NCBI GenBank assembly: GCA_003254905.1
Contig: QANU01064559.1
Location: 1,349,072-1,413,071 of the forward strand
Source: Nissolia schottii
Lineage: Eukaryota; Streptophyta; Magnoliopsida; Fabales; Fabaceae
Length of the DNA: 64,000 nucleotides
Reading direction: 5' to 3'
The notes below the pieces were generated by a model. It saw only the letters and a program-made list of their open reading frames with translations, ran no database searches and was not told where the DNA came from. The position numbers and the translations under genes were made by a program. Within the stretch, counting starts at the first letter, position 1; each line of letters starts with the position of its first letter. Shown piece after piece: positions 62,701-64,000 of this stretch.

Positions 62701-63799
62701 ATGAATCCCAACAACCCAAAGATCACTCCTCCCAACAACCATCTCCTTAACCACCTTCTTCCCAAGCTCCAACCCAACACCGCCACCCGAAATTCCCAAA
62801 GTACCCCCATCCACCTCCATGCTCCTCACAGCCTCCTCCATCCACCCTCCCCCTCCGACCCCTATCTTCATGGAGCAGATGTACTGCTCGAGCCTCCGGT
62901 TCGACGCCTCCACCCGGTCGAACCGCTCGGCCATCTCGAACCGGGTGTGGTGCACGTCGGCGAGTATGTGGGCCTGCATGGGCCCCTGCACGAACAGTGA
63001 CACGTTCTTCTCAAGCTTCTCCATTTTCTTTGCCAATTGCAAGTTCTTGTACACGTTCCAACGGCTCGAATTGAGGACCTTCCACATTGGAAACATCAAA
63101 AATCAATATACAAATGAAAATGAAATTTGAGTCTAGATAAAATTAAAATTGCAGTTTGACAAGAACGAATAATTAGTTATACAATACAAATCAAAGTACG
63201 TACTAATCTTAATTATTGCTGAAGCGTGCGATAATTAAAAAATCCTTATTAATTTTTTATTTTTATACATCAGAAAGGAGATGAAAATCAAGCCTAACTT
63301 TGGATGATGAACACAAATTACAAATTCAATAAATAATACTGCAATACAAAAACAAAATCCTTATTAGAATTACGGCTAATCAATTTTTTAAAAAAAAATC
63401 AAAATTCTAGATTACATACGATTAAAGATTTAGACAATAAGAACAAATTAAAAGGTACAGAAAAGATAAAGATTGCAGTAAGATCTGTTTACGAGAATGA
63501 ATTTATTATGGTGAAGTGGAGGCATCGCATAATGCATATGAGGCTAAGAGACTGACCTTGTGGGAGAGCTCAATGCCGGAGCGGAGGATCTCGGAGAGGC
63601 GGTCGAGCTGGAACTGGCGTGGCGGCGGGAGCTCGACGCCGGAGTACTTGATCTCCTGTATGGTTGGGAGGAGTTCCGTTATGTAAGTTATGAGCTGGTC
63701 GGCGCTGGTCCTGCATAGGAGGGACTTGCGGGAGATGGATACGAGCATTCGGAGGAGCTCGGCGGCGATCTCGCCGGCGAATAAGTCCGTCAGGGCCAT
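59748..63799 (-). CDS. ADR1: ADR1-type helper NLR immune receptor (RPW8-NB-ARC-LRR)
   Basis: Six coding exons: 63799-63557, 63078-62637, 62171-61780, 61363-61008, 60896-60688, 60574-59748; 822 aa, all GT-AG and in frame. RPW8-like coiled-coil domain about 1-145 (MALTDLFAGEIAAELL, KVLNSSRWNVYKNLQLAKKM). NB-ARC: P-loop GIHGIGGSGKTT (205-216), kinase-2 LVVLDDVW (285-292), GLPL-type GKLPLAL (365-371) and the MHD position as QHD (493-495), which is usual for ADR1 proteins. LRRs about 545-800, with PNLTELTLDHCDDVTELPPS, ending HFDLDWLKE. ADR1 proteins are helper NLRs that oligomerise at the plasma membrane with EDS1-PAD4 downstream of sensor receptors. The closest match by memory is the ADR1/ADR1-L1 group. 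No break is visible; an intron holds a MITE. Confidence 0.93.
61472..61695. mobile_element. MITE in ADR1 intron 3
   Basis: Left GCTTTTGGTTCTTATCTTGA then GACAGAAAGGAC is inverted on the right as GTTCCTCTGTCATAAGATAA and GATAGGAATCAAACATGA. The inner 'GAGATAGGGACAATTTTGG' blocks also pair. About 220 bp, non-coding, between coding exons 3 and 4. The termini are related to the MITE at 39866-40257. Confidence 0.55.
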
Positions 63800-64000
63800 T
63801 GTCTCTCAGCCCTTTGCCGGCCAGAGACGCCAGTAGTGCCGTGGTGGTGGTGGTTGCTTTGTTTTCTTTTGTTTACGTCACTTGGTTGGTTCATTCATAT
63901 CATTGGTTTTATAATCTGGTCAAGCATACTTCGCACTCTAATGGGTAGGTGGTGAACTGCCACTAATGCCCTTACGGTGGCTCTAATTTTTCGATTCAAT
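63800..64000 (-). promoter_or_regulatory. Proximal upstream region of ADR1
   Basis: Only 201 bp are in the window. It includes CACCACCACCACGGC near 63838-63852 and a single W-box core at 63918-63923 (minus strand TTGACC), the site bound by WRKY factors. The region continues past the right edge. Confidence 0.4.

Overview
The window is plant nuclear DNA: AT-rich, with spliced GT-AG genes, five host genes in 64 kb, and dense layers of transposons. The host genes and the transposon families (Mutator-like elements, MULEs, with 'TTTTTAGTCCCT' ends, Ty3 and Ty1 LTR elements, legume-type MITEs) point to a legume, most likely a phaseoloid such as Vigna, Phaseolus, Glycine or Cajanus. The genus is inference; a stretch of 157 N at 21715-21871 is an assembly gap.

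Layout. 1-5074: decayed MULE transposase gene (minus), split by a 2.7-kb solo LTR with an intact 5-bp target duplication (TSD). 5950-8903: long foldback element holding a second foldback element. 8904-13010: decayed Ty1/copia element with no gag or protease. 15341-18680: six-exon gene for a three-B3-domain transcription factor (minus). 19421-22840: MULE-like foldback element carrying a decayed GRF-zinc-finger gene, its right arm split by a second solo LTR. 25498-32456: 7-kb MULE with a perfect 9-bp TSD, holding a broken transposase gene and, convergent with it, an intact two-exon GRF-zinc-finger gene. 32735-35313: ER-stress gene TIN1 (plus). 37135-39311: ribosomal protein L19 (minus). 39.3-49.9 kb: gene-free, with MITEs, a hAT-in-hAT nest and CACTA-like motifs. 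49912-54602: nucleobase-ascorbate transporter with 14 exons (plus). 59748-63799: ADR1-type helper NLR immune receptor (minus).

The host genes do not form a pathway: transcription control, ER proteostasis, translation, nucleobase transport and immunity. TIN1 and RPL19 converge, RPL19 and the transporter diverge, and the transporter and ADR1 converge. Nesting gives a relative order of insertions: both solo LTRs and the copia element are younger than the DNA elements they interrupt or abut.

The most interesting signals are (1) GRF-zinc-finger genes carried by two independent MULE-type elements, one with no visible defect, suggesting an accessory protein of this transposon lineage; (2) an imperfect-palindrome motif CGCTGAGCG/CGCTCAGCG in two different LTR families, as four 12-bp tandem units in one and as two four-copy clusters with identical 21-22-22 bp spacing just upstream of the TATA box in the other; and (3) the MULE lying about 280 bp upstream of the TIN1 start codon, next to a near-perfect ER-stress element. 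Exon boundaries were set by hand from reading frame, splice signals and family similarity; no searches were run.
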